From: Corbicula japonica
Lineage: Eukaryota; Mollusca; Bivalvia; Venerida; Cyrenidae
Reading direction: 5' to 3'
Length of the DNA stretch: 64,000 nucleotides
NCBI GenBank assembly: GCA_038501625.1
Contig: JAZAYU010000177.1
Location: 372,001 to 436,000, forward strand
The notes beneath the pieces are model-generated. The model had not been told where the DNA came from, made no database searches, and saw only the letters and a program-made list of their open reading frames with translations. A program made the position numbers and the translations under genes. Every line of letters starts with the position of its first letter. The first letter of the stretch is position 1. Shown here piece by piece: positions 47,374 through 58,600 of the stretch.

Positions 47374-48340
47374 TTATCCCTTTCCTCCATAGACACACCT
47401 TTATTGCATGGGCGAACAGTGTAGATCCAGATCAGCACTGTTTGCTTTATGATTCGTTAGCTTATTTTTTTACCAAAATGTGACCAGTGCAGATCCTGAT
47501 CAGACGGCACAAATGTGCTGGCTGATCTGGATCTACACTGGTCGAATATGCGTAAAAATGCATATATATTAGGGATGGGAACGAGTAACTGAGTACTCTG
47601 GTACTCGATTAATGTCCGAGTACCTGAGTAGTTCATAAAGTATTCAAGTACCCGATTAAAACATAAACAAAAAATCAACCAATTTTTATAAAAGTTGTCT
47701 TTATGTAATCTTACAAATCGCCGACTGACAGTTGTCAACACCTCGCATCTGGTTTCGAATAAACAAGATGACTCTTATGGGCACAAATATCCGACAGTTG
47801 GCGCCTAATTGATGTTATTGTTTGATGCTGTAACACAGACAATTTGCAATCATGAAAATTAGAACATGAATATTTTAAGCACGAAGCTTCTCTCGTCGGC
47901 GTTTTATTTGATTTTGTTTATTGAGTAATTAAACTCAAATGTGATTGTTGATTGTAAGTTTGCAAAACTGAAATAAAATATGATTGAAGAACAACACTAT
48001 TTTCACTATGTGTACATTTTTCGGTGATGTTCTAGTATGTGACACGGGCTAATTAATGATTGTTTAGTTACATGTTTTCAACGTTTGTAATCGAAATGTT
48101 AATATCATTAAACTATTTTTGTTTCCTTTAAGTGTGTTGTGTATCTTCTTGAGTGATAGATAATGACAGTCTGGCATGATGATGATCATACCTGGTACGA
48201 TCGTTAAAACTTACGGAAGCTGATATTTCCTCTTACGTTAGAAAAAGGTTTCGAGTACTCGATTGGAACAAAATCTGAGTACCCGAGTACCGATTTTGCT
48301 ACTCGTTCCCATCCCTTATATATATGGAGGAAAGGGTTAA
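47374..48340. mobile_element. piggyBac-like MITE split by a hAT-like insertion
   Basis: TTATCCCTTTCCTCCATAGA ... AATGCATATATAT on the left and TATATATGGAGGAAAGGGTTAA on the right are one MITE. The insert is 47570-48318. Confidence 0.75.
47570..48318. mobile_element. 0.75-kb TAGGGATGGGAACGAGTA-ended element
   Basis: Left end TAGGGATGGGAACGAGTA and right end TACTCGTTCCCATCCCTTA are inverted. Subterminal GAGTACTCGATT repeats occur at both ends. The target duplication falls in a TATATATA run of the host MITE and cannot be sized exactly. hAT-like termini, no transposase. Confidence 0.75.
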
Positions 48341-48669
48341 AAACCATCATAAAAGAGATTATATTCATTAATTATTCTATATGACCTTTATTTTTTTATC
48401 AACGAAAGACAAGTTAATGATTATAACAGTTAAGGTTGTACTTCGCAGAAATCTCAGTCATCTTTATTTTATACTCTTAATCAATTATGATTCCTAAAAA
48501 GTATTACTTTTAACAATGCAGAATAAATCCCATAGCACCAAATATAACTGAATACATTGCACACTGTGACACAAATCCTCCACCTAGTTTCTTATGTTGT
48601 CTAATACATCAATATGAAGGCCTGCTTCCAAAACAGAATATATGTACAGTAAAAAACAGAATATATGTA

Positions 48670-48847
48670 CAGTAAAACCCCTCATTACGGACACTCGATA
48701 TTTCGGGCACCCCAGTATTATGGGCGATTTTTTTAAAGAACAGGCATGTTCTATTCTTCTTGATTTAAACCTGCAATTAAGGATAACCAACTAATAAAGA
48801 CACTTTCCCTCAGTCCCTTTGGTGTCCATTATAGAGGGGTTTCACTG
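48670..48847. mobile_element. 178-bp mariner-like MITE
   Basis: CAGTAAAACCCCTCATTACG then GACAC, inverted at the right end as GTGTCCATTATAGAGGGGTT then TCACTG. TA lies on both sides. A 23-bp tandem copy of the left border (AACAGAATATATGTACAGTA) precedes it. Confidence 0.7.
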
Positions 48848-48849
48848 TA

Positions 48850-49070
48850 TTATCCCTTTACTCCATGTATATATGCATTTTTTCACATGGGCCACCAGTG
48901 TAGATCCAAATCAGCTGGCACATCCATGCAATCTGACCAGGATCTGCACTGTTTGTGTTTTGGTCAGAAATAGCATAATAAATGCATTGAACATTGCAGA
49001 TCCTGATCAGATGGCACAGATGTACGGTTCACCCATGCCATAAAGGTGTATATATGGAGTCAAGGGTTAA
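48850..49070. mobile_element. piggyBac-like palindromic MITE copy
   Basis: TTATCCCTTTACTCCATGTA ... TATGGAGTCAAGGGTTAA, abutting the mariner-like MITE. Confidence 0.7.
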
Positions 49071-50219
49071 AATGTCTGTGATATATCTATAATGCTATAA
49101 AATGAGAATATTTTGCACAGAAAAATGCAACTGCTTGAATTTATATCAACATGGAATACCCCAGTAAATAAATCCCCTTGCACCAAATATAACTGAATAC
49201 ACTGCACACCAATCTTCCATCTAATTTCTTACATTATCTAATACATAAAGACCTACATCCAAAACAAAATATGTGTATTAAAAGTCTCTAGATGACCTTG
49301 AAAAGCATATTTTCAAGCTACATAAAAGGTCTGTTCAAAGAGTTCTAAAATCAAGATTTAACAAGAACTGTGTCCAATGCTACATCATTTAAAGTATATG
49401 ATCAATGCACATAACAATAAATTTAGGTGTTTATTTCGTCAAATACAAGGTCAAGTTTAAAGTTTTACCGGCTAGTTGTAAATAAATGAAAACAACAAAC
49501 ATGTTAGTTTCAATATTAAGACAAGAAATGCATACTAAGAATTGTTTCTGACAAATTTAATGTCATGGAGGACAATCCTCACTTGGGACGGGCTTGTTAT
49601 AGTTAGAAAAAGCACTTTCATGTGCTATATTGGAGTCACAATTGCAAACACAATGTCAAATGATAATTCAAAAAATAACTGTGAATTGCATGATAATAGT
49701 TATTCATCAGTAATTTAGCATTATCACCAGATTTGATATCAATAAGTAATGTCATTTAATAATTCACATCATAATACATGAAAACTTGTCAAAAGTTCTA
49801 CTTAAAGTTCTATGTGCACACATGTACAATATCTCCTACATTACTGATATAAAATTTAATAACAGCTTTGCTCCAATAAGTTCTTTTATTATTAAACCAC
49901 AACAAAAAACTAATATAAAATCCGAGTATTCAAAATGATGTTTTTGTTTGTTTAAAATATTTTGAAATGCTTGATCGAATTACTTGACTATTCTGGAAAT
50001 ATGAAATGATGTTACACACATCACAGAGCAGATCTTCTTTAACTGCATCCTTAAATGTGGGTGAAATAGGGAGGAGTGTGTGAGGGTCATCATTATATCA
50101 TTGTCAGCAGACCATAGCAAGAGGTAACAGCAAGTGATTTTATGGAACAGGATCATACCACAATTATTCACTTGGTTATTCAAACAATTTTTAACTAGGT
50201 TTTCTTTAGAAAAATCCTG
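49071..50219. other. AT-rich intergenic DNA between convergent genes
   Basis: A phrase CACCAAATATAACTGAATAC is shared with 48536-48556, so part of this stretch is an older duplication. No exons were recognised. Confidence 0.35.
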
Positions 50220-51480
50220 GTTATTAGATTGGGGTATGTTGTTGGGCGGGTGGGCGTCAATATTTTTGTTAAGTTTTTTGTGAAAGTTGCGTTTTTCTCA
50301 GTAACCATTCAAGATACAACTTTAAAACTTAATATAGTTGTCTGACATCACAATACCAATTATCAGGACAAGTTTCATAATCCCTGATTGTATTTTGACA
50401 AAGTTATGCCCCTTTTTCACTTAGAAATTTTAAGTTTTTTGTGAAAGTTGTGTTTTTCTCAGTAACCATTTAAGGTACAACTTTGAAACTTAACATAGTC
50501 ATCTGATGTATCAATTCCAATTATCCTGACAAGTTTCATAATCCCTGACTGTATTTAGACAAAGTTATGCCCCTGTTTTCACTTAGAAATTTTGTTAACT
50601 TTTTTGTGAAAGTTGTCTTTTTCTCAGTTACCATTCAAGGAATAGCTTTGAAACTTAAAATCATTGTTCGACTTCACAGTACCAATTATCAGGACAAGTT
50701 TCATATCCCCTGACTGTTTTGCCAAAGCTATACCCCTTTTTGACTTAGATTTTTGTTAAGTATTTTGTGAATGTTATCTGTTGATGCTTAATTGCCTGTT
50801 GACTCTTAGCTTGGTTTGTGGGTAGCTTATATCAAGAGGCAGCTTGGGATTGCTACCCAGGTGTCTGTGATAAAGGTCAAGGTCACTGTTGCTAAAAATA
50901 GATATTAAGTTTCCCCTCAATAACTTTGCTTTGGCCTATTGATGCCAAACTTGGCATATGAGTAGCTGATATCAAAAGGCCGCTTGGGATTACCGCCCAG
51001 GTGTCTGTAATCAAGGTCAAGGTCACTGTAAATAAAAAAAATAGAAATTCAGTTACTCCTCAATAACTTGAGTTTGCTTTGGCCTATTGATGCCAAACTT
51101 AGTGTTGGTATCTTATATCAAGATGCAGCTTGGGATTGCTACCCAGGTGTCTGTGATTAAGCTCAAGGTCACTGTTGCTAAAAATATAAATTCAGTTTCT
51201 GCTCAATAACTTGAGTTTGCTTTGGCCTATTGACGCCAAACTTAGTGTTGGTATCTTATATCAAGATGCAGCTTGGGATTGCTACCCAGGTGTCTGTGAT
51301 AAAGCTCAAGGTCACTGCTGCTAAAATTAGATATTTAGTTTCTGAGACCAAACTTAACTTTCTTTCTGTCAGTTTTAACAGTTATTTACCAGATATTTTC
51401 TTTATAAAAGTATAAGTATTAAATGAAAACCTGGTTTTCGGCATGTGGCGACGTTTTTTCTTGTTTGAAATGAAGGCTAT
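50220..51480 (+). repeat. Two successive tandem arrays (~163 bp then ~143 bp units)
   Basis: First array: three units of 161-166 bp starting AAGTTTTTTGTGAAAGTTG with AAAGTTATGCCCC text. Second array: four units of 140-146 bp carrying GCTTGGGATTGCTACCCAGG then GGTCAAGGTCACTG. Borders are GAAAAATCCTGGTTATTAGA on the left and GAAAACCTGGTTTTCGGC on the right. It resembles the pearl-like elements in design, but the ends differ. Confidence 0.65.
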
Positions 51481-51921
51481 AGAGGAAAACAATGGACAAT
51501 ATGGTGAATCGCTTTAAGTGTACTGATGTGATAATATGTAATTATTATCCAAATGCTTTATGCATTTTAAATTATGTTTGTGTGTTTTAATAGGATATTA
51601 AATTACATGTAATATGCTTTTATCCATATTAAAAATATTTGACATGTATAAAGATCACTAAAATATCTTTGAAAATCAACCTTAATAAAGTGTGCACTTA
51701 GAACTTGTTTTAGAGTACATACATGTGTACATTCAGCAAGCATTCAGGACTACATCATAATTATTATAAATATCCATATTGACAGTAAATAGGGTATGCA
51801 GACAGCTCTGCAATTTGTTCAATAATAGTGTATATTCTTACCATATTTTAAGGAGGTATTTTTGCCTATTGACAAATGCATGCAAGAATATTATAAATTC
51901 TTTTTAATGCAATCCAGTTCA

Positions 51922-52381
51922 GGGGGGGGGGGGGGGAATCGCGCACAACAGTTACCGCTGGTGAAGCGAGAAAATTGTTCTGCAAGCATCCGGTGACAGT
52001 ACTGCAGATGTTTATTTTGACCCGGAAAGGTAGGTGGTCAACTTTGACTTGTTCTTATCAAAATATTAAGCAATTCTTTCGTATTCTCATCCTGTATAAC
52101 TGCAAGAACAAAGTATTTGTTCCGTTGTGTATTCCCTGTGACTGGTTTAAATTTGTATGCTTTTTTAAGGAAAATGCTGGCCAAAATTTTACGGTAGCGG
52201 TTGCGCTACTGGTGTGACGGTTGTGCATAAGAACACTGATTGACAGGGATCACACGTTTAATGCACTTTTACCGGTTCGTTCACAGCAAAGATCAGCAAA
52301 TAAGAAAGTTAAAAAAGGATGCCGAAGGATGCTTCACCAGCGGTAACGGTTGTTGTGCGTGCCCCCTCCCCCCCATCCCCC
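51922..52381. mobile_element. 460-bp inverted-repeat element with G-run ends
   Basis: The left end is a G-run then CGCGCACAACAGTTACCGCT and GGTGAAGC. The right end is the inverse, GCTTCACCAGCGGTAACGGT then TGTTGTGCG and a C-run. It is strongly palindromic over about 45 bp per arm. No coding frame of note; superfamily unknown. Confidence 0.6.
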
Positions 52382-52460
52382 ATGCAGTTACAACAGTCTT
52401 GCATGCAATCCTCGATATACATCTATTGACCTACATTATTGGTTTTAAGAATTCTTTATT

Positions 52461-52670
52461 TCTTTCCTCCATAAATGTGCCTGTATGGCATGTGCAAACA
52501 GGATCTACATATTGTTTAAACAGGATCTATGCTGTAAGCTTTTAGATTCTGACCAACATGCAACCAGTGCAGATCTTGATAAAAAAGAACAGATGTGCTG
52601 GCTGATCTGGATTTTCACTGTTGACACCTCTGATAAAATGTGTATACATGTATATGGAGTAAAGGTGTAA
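52461..52670. mobile_element. piggyBac-like MITE in the SLC11 3' flank
   Basis: TCTTTCCTCCATAAATGTGC ... TATATGGAGTAAAGGTGTAA. Its right end is about 50 nt past the SLC11 stop codon, so it is probably within the 3' UTR. A TTTATT (AATAAA on the minus strand) lies at 52455-52460. Confidence 0.6.
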
Positions 52671-52721
52671 TGACTCGGGCTAGAAAACTGCGGCTAGAGA
52701 GCAGCCCATCTAGAATATCAA

Positions 52722-52826
52722 TCAGGAGACTGTATCTTCTAGCGGAGTCATAGACTCTATCACTGTCTGGTCAGTAAAATAATCACCAGTACTGTACAGA
52801 CCCTGTGGCTTCAAACAGGGAAGGCA
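52722..52826 (-). CDS. SLC11A2: SLC11 last coding exon
   Basis: After an ACATTTCAG acceptor (minus strand), phase 0: [20 protein letters not shown] ... MTPLEDTVS and TGA at 52724-52722. The tail is poorly conserved, but the phase, acceptor and length fit the NRAMP C-terminus. Confidence 0.75.
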   Translation of the reverse strand, partial: CLPCLKPQGLYSTGDYFTDQTVIESMTPLEDTVS

Positions 52827-55570
52827 CTGAAATGTAGAGAAATAAAAAGTCACTAAACATAAATCAACTGTAAATTGGTCATGATAGACATTTAATCACC
52901 TTTGTAATTGTGGACCTGTTTTCAGAAAAATCTAAAAATTAAATCTACAGTTACTGTATTTTTTTTTCTGTATTTTTCTTCGTGAGGAAATAACTTAAAA
53001 ATAAAACATGACATGTAGAACTATATAATAATTATATACAAAATGTACCTGAGTACTAATATGAATTAAGTTGTTTGCATGGAACTTTGTAGTTTTCCGT
53101 TAAGAACGACTTTTGTGAGGTTTAAAATCTGATTTACCTTACAACTAATATGTTTTGTGGGGTTTTTAAATTTCTGTATCTATTGTCCCTTGAAATCCAC
53201 TAAAATGATTACCATATGAACATTACTGAATTCACAGTATCTACTGACTGGTATTTTGATAACAGGGCAACACTAAAGGACCAACAAACCTGTTAAATAA
53301 GGGGTTCAATGCACTCTCAATATCAATACCAGCAACCCATAAAATATTTGATGAACACTTGTCAATCACCAATGGCTGTTTACACAGAAAACAAGAAATA
53401 AAACAACACATCACAACCGATCAAAAAGGGAAGTAACAACCATTTCCTTCATGGACACACCTTTATTACATGGGCGAACAGTGTAAATCCATGCCATCTG
53501 ATCAAGATCTGCTCTGTATGCATTTGATTTATAAGGTTATTTCTTACCAAAAAGCGACCAGTGCAGATCCTGATCAGATGGCACAGATGTGCCAGTTGAT
53601 CTGGATTTACACTGGTTGCACATGCGTAAAAATGTGTATTTATGGAGGAAAGGGTTAAAACAAAATAACCTATTGGGCACCAACCGTCTGTGTACCTGTA
53701 GTCTAACAAAACTCATTCAAGATAACTTAAATTCATGAACTATACAATATCAAACATAAAATAATAACTCTACAGGTTACAACATTCAAACAACCTGGCC
53801 TGGCTAATGTGAACTCTCCAGTATTGGATCAGTTTCTCCAAGAAACGGTAGAAATGGCTTATGCCAACAGCACTGAAAATGTTAGTGGGGATATCACTTA
53901 ATAATGAACTGAGATCATTTTAAAGATTATAAAAAACTAAATCATGCTTGCTATATATTTTAGCTGTTTCTTTAAAGTAAACCAAACAAATATACTGAAC
54001 CACTTTAAAGAAGCAACACCTAATATCAATTGATATCAGTCAAACAAACTTGAATCAAATAATTTTCAGGTGTTCTGTTTGTCTACATATGATTTTTCAA
54101 CTCTATATACTTTCTCCCTCATAATTTAATAAGAGACAAGCTAACCAGTCTCATTGAAAAAATTTTTGCTAGAGAAAATAATACATTTATCGCTTGTAAT
54201 GAACATAGAGCATTCTTTACAGATGGTTCATATGATTATTATACTTCATGGACCCGTTAAGACCTTATATAGGCGCTCACATTTTTATTGGATAATATTT
54301 ATTTGAGATTTGGTACCTCTAAACAAGTAATTGGCATTCCAATGGGTACTAATTGTGCACCTCTTGTTGCTGATCTGTTTTTATACTGTTATGAAAGAGA
54401 CTTTATGTCACCTCTTTCTTCCGAACATCAAGATGATATTGTTACAGCTTTCAACAACAGCTCGAGGTACCTTGATGATTTATTAAATATAGATAATAAC
54501 CATTTTCCATCACTGGTTAATAAGATTTATCCTAAAGAACTACAGCTTAATAAAGCACTTCAGAAAAGCAAGCAAATGTTCTTGATCTAAATCAGTCTAT
54601 TGAAAATGGTTATGTCACTACTAAAATATATGATAAAAGAGATGATTTTAATTTTAATATAGTAAATTTTACGTTTTTAGACGGCGATGTTCCTCATGCA
54701 ACATCGTACGGGGTTTATATCTCACAGTTTGTTCGCTTTTCAAGAGCTTGCAACGATGTGAATGATTTCAATGAACATAACCTTAGCATTACAGAAAAAC
54801 TTTTAAAACAGGGTTATCAGTATCACAAATTAAGGAAAACCTTTTACAAGTTTTAATGCTGATACCCAGATCTAATTCATAAATACAGGTGCAGTTTAAA
54901 ATTACTATTGCAACAAGGGTATTTCACAGCCAGTCTTTTATGGAGATTTAATTTACAAACTCAAGAAGATAAACGGCAATGTTAATTTCTCCCGGTTATT
55001 TGTAAAAACCATCTGTAAATTTAAAAAGAAAGGTTTCCAGCATGATATTTTACAGCGCTCTGCAGGCCTGGTGATTAACTCATCTACAGTTGATCATTAT
55101 GCTTACCTCTTTGGTTGCACGATGGTGGCAGGGGTTTAAGAGTTTATGAAGGTTTATGAGGAAATCTTTTCTTAAAAGAACCTAGAAGCTCGATTTGTTT
55201 CTTTTATCTCTGTCATCGTGTTCTTGCTGATTTTACTCCAGGAGCTCTGGTCGCGGTAAGATCATTGAGTACCCGCCCTTTGGCTTTGCAATGCTATTAG
55301 CTTCTTATGTTTTATATGTTTATGTGCTTTTGCATGCAACATTGTTGAGCCGTTGGGTGGGTTGGAGTTATTTCACCAAGACAACTTGTACTTGTTTTGT
55401 GATACGAGAACCTGTTGGGGCGAGTGTGAGGTTGGTGCACCCTAGAACCTGGTTTAAACCCCTTGTGGCAATTTGTTTTGCCACTGATCGTTCCAAGGCG
55501 GTATCCCCAAAGATTCTCTTTTTCTTTAATTGTTTGTGGCGTCCTATTTGAATTGACATATTTATAAAAA

Positions 55571-55621
<51 letters not shown>

Positions 55622-58600
55622 TCTCTTCTTTTTCACTGCATGGGGAGGCTGTGTTTTGTGAGTGTGGCAATTTCTGATATGCATATATTACTTTTTTTTG
55701 AAAAAGTGGATAAATTGCAATGGAATCGCCTGGCATCTTTGGTTACATTCATCCTGAGTAAGATGTGGCAATCCTGGCACTGTACACACCTCACAGTGAT
55801 AAGAACCTACAATCTGCACTGCATATGAGAAAAAATCCTCATGGGTAGATTTGTTTGACATTTACTAAACTCTGATTCCTTATTTCAGAATTGCAAAACT
55901 GAAAGTAATATCACAAAAATAAAAGAAATTATTCATACTACATGTATTGCATTTTTGAAGCGTTTTAATGAATTTCTCTACATGCACTTTGAATAACTGA
56001 TTTAAACTTATTTTGTTATGTAAGGTATTATGGATTTCAATAAGAAATGATGTGATTTATTCAAACTATTATCATGATGGTCTTAAAAATCTAACATCCA
56101 TCTGGGCTAGAATTACCAAGTAAATGTCTGGCTTAAGAATACCAAAACAAAATTTTTCTTCTTTAAAGAATGATTAATTGGAATTCAAGTTTGCATTTGT
56201 GTGTTAACTGGAATTCAAGTTTGCATTTGTGTGGGAATTCAAGTTTGCATTTCAGCCAATCAGATGCTTGAAATTTGAGACTGCTCTCCAGTTTCAGTTT
56301 TATGATCTTGGGCCCTTGTTAGTATTCATTCAAAACAACAATTGAGTAGTATTATTGTTTTATAAAGACAACACATTTCAGTACATGTACACACACATAT
56401 ACCTAATAAACTTTGCAACAGGCATGTGAAAAGTTTTCAAAACAATACTTACAGGTAATCTCTCTAGAAACTGGCATCCCATCATAATTAAGCAATACCA
56501 AGCCTGAAATCATGAACATGTTGCAATAAATTAATTCTTTACTCTATCTCATGGGTGATCAAAGTAGATCCAGATCAGCTGGCACATCTGTGCCATCAGG
56601 TCAAAATCTTCACTGTAACTAAAGTTATGTAGTCTTAACAACTAGATGGGTGTTCAGTTGAACACTTGTGTCGCCCTCCGGTTCTATGTCAGAACAAGAG
56701 CCATGTTACACATGGTTAATCCCCCGGCTGCAAATAAGTTACCTGAAGGTTGTACTTTTGTATAATTTAAGAAGAAAACCCCTAAAAAATAGGCAAGGTA
56801 GAGTTATTGTTCTTGCACACTGCACTACCTACCAACGTGCTCTGTCAGTGTATGAAGTTTGACTAAAATCCCTCAAGTAGTTTTGGAGTTACGCTCCGGA
56901 CAAACTTTATCAAGTAAATCTGATAAAGAGGAATAACTCTAAAAACAGGCAAGTTAGAGTTATTAGACATGCACACTGCACTACCTACCAATGTGCTCTG
57001 TCAGTGTATGAAGTTTGAATAAAATCCCTCTAGTAGTTTTGGAGTTATGCTCTCGAAAAAATTTATCAAGTAAATGTGATAAAGGGGAAAAACTCTAAAA
57101 AAGGCAAGGTAGTTATTGCACTTGCACACTGCACTACCTACCAATGTGCTCTGTCAGTGTATGAAGTTTGAATAAAATCCCTCAAGTAGTTTTGGAGTTA
57201 TGCTCCGGACAAAATTTATCAAGTAAATATGATAACGGGGAAAAACTCTAAAAAAAAGGCAAGGTAGAGTTATTAGACATGCACACTGCACTACCTACCA
57301 ATGTGCTCTGTCAGTGTATGAAGTTTGAATAAAATCCCTCAAGTAGTTTTGGAGTTATGCTCTGGAAAAAATTTATCAAGTAAATGTGATAAAGGGGAAA
57401 AACTCTAAGAAAGGCAAGGTAGAGTTATTGCACTTGCACACTGCACTACCTACCAATGTGCTCTCAGTGTATGAAGTTTGAATAAAATCCCTCAAGTAGT
57501 TTTGGAGTTATGCTCTGGAAAAAATTTATCAAGTAAATGTGATAAAGGGGAAAAACTCTAAAAAAGGCAAGGTAGTTATTGTTCTTGCACACTGCACTAC
57601 CTACCAATGTGCTCTGTCAGTGTATGAAGTTTGAATAAAATCCCTTAAGTAGTTTTGGACTTATGCTCCGGACAAAATATTTAGAAAAGGCAAAGTTATA
57701 GCCAATGTTAATTTTTTGTGTCAAAATTAAAGTATAAAAAGGGGCATAACTACATCAAATGTGACCTTAACCTAAAACTTTGGCATACTCATGACCGTGC
57801 TGTTATAAGTAGTATAATTTGAAAGTTTGATGAAGAAATATTAAGAAATGGCAAAGTTATAGCCACTGTTAAGTTTTCATGTCAAAATTCAAGTACAAAA
57901 AGGGGCATAACTCCATCAAATGTGACCTTGCCTTAAAGAATTTGGCATCATCATGACCATGTTGTCATAAGCAGTATATTTTGAAAGTCTTATGAAGAAA
58001 TATTAAGAAATGGCAAAGTTATAGCCAATGTTAAGTTTTCCTGATGAAAAAGGGGCATAACTCCGTCAAATGTGACCTTGACCTAAAGAATTTGGCATCA
58101 TCATGACCGTGTTGTCATACGCAGTTTAATTTGAAAGTTTGATGTAGAAATATTAAGAAATGACAAAGTTATAGCCAACGTTAAGTTTTCGTGATAAAAA
58201 ATGGGCATAACTCCATCAAATGTGACCTTGACCTAAAGAATTTAGCATGATCGTGACTGTGTTGTCATAAGCAGTATAATTTGAAAGTTTGATGAAGAAA
58301 TATTAAGAAATGGCAGTTATAGCCAACGTTAAGTTTTCGTGACGGACGGACAGACCGATGGACGGACAGACAAAGCAATCCCTATGTATCGCCTTTTCTT
58401 CGAAAGGGCGACACAAAAAGCAATTTGTAGATCCAGATCAGATTACATGGATGTGTCAGCTGATCTGGATCTACAACTGTTCACCATGTGGAAATGTACA
58501 TCTCTAAATTGTCAACAGAATGAATTTAATTAGGATAATTATGAGTTTGTTATTAATCATAACTTTCCATAAATAGTAGGGGGGGGGAGCTGATTTTCAA

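Noticed and set aside
54288..54590. 100-residue RT frame as an intact gene
   Set aside because: It has in-frame stops upstream and a frame change downstream of the palm motifs, so it is a remnant.
55368..55736. 122-residue minus-strand frame with RE repeats
   Set aside because: The RE repeat is a CT microsatellite read in one frame; the rest is retroelement tail.
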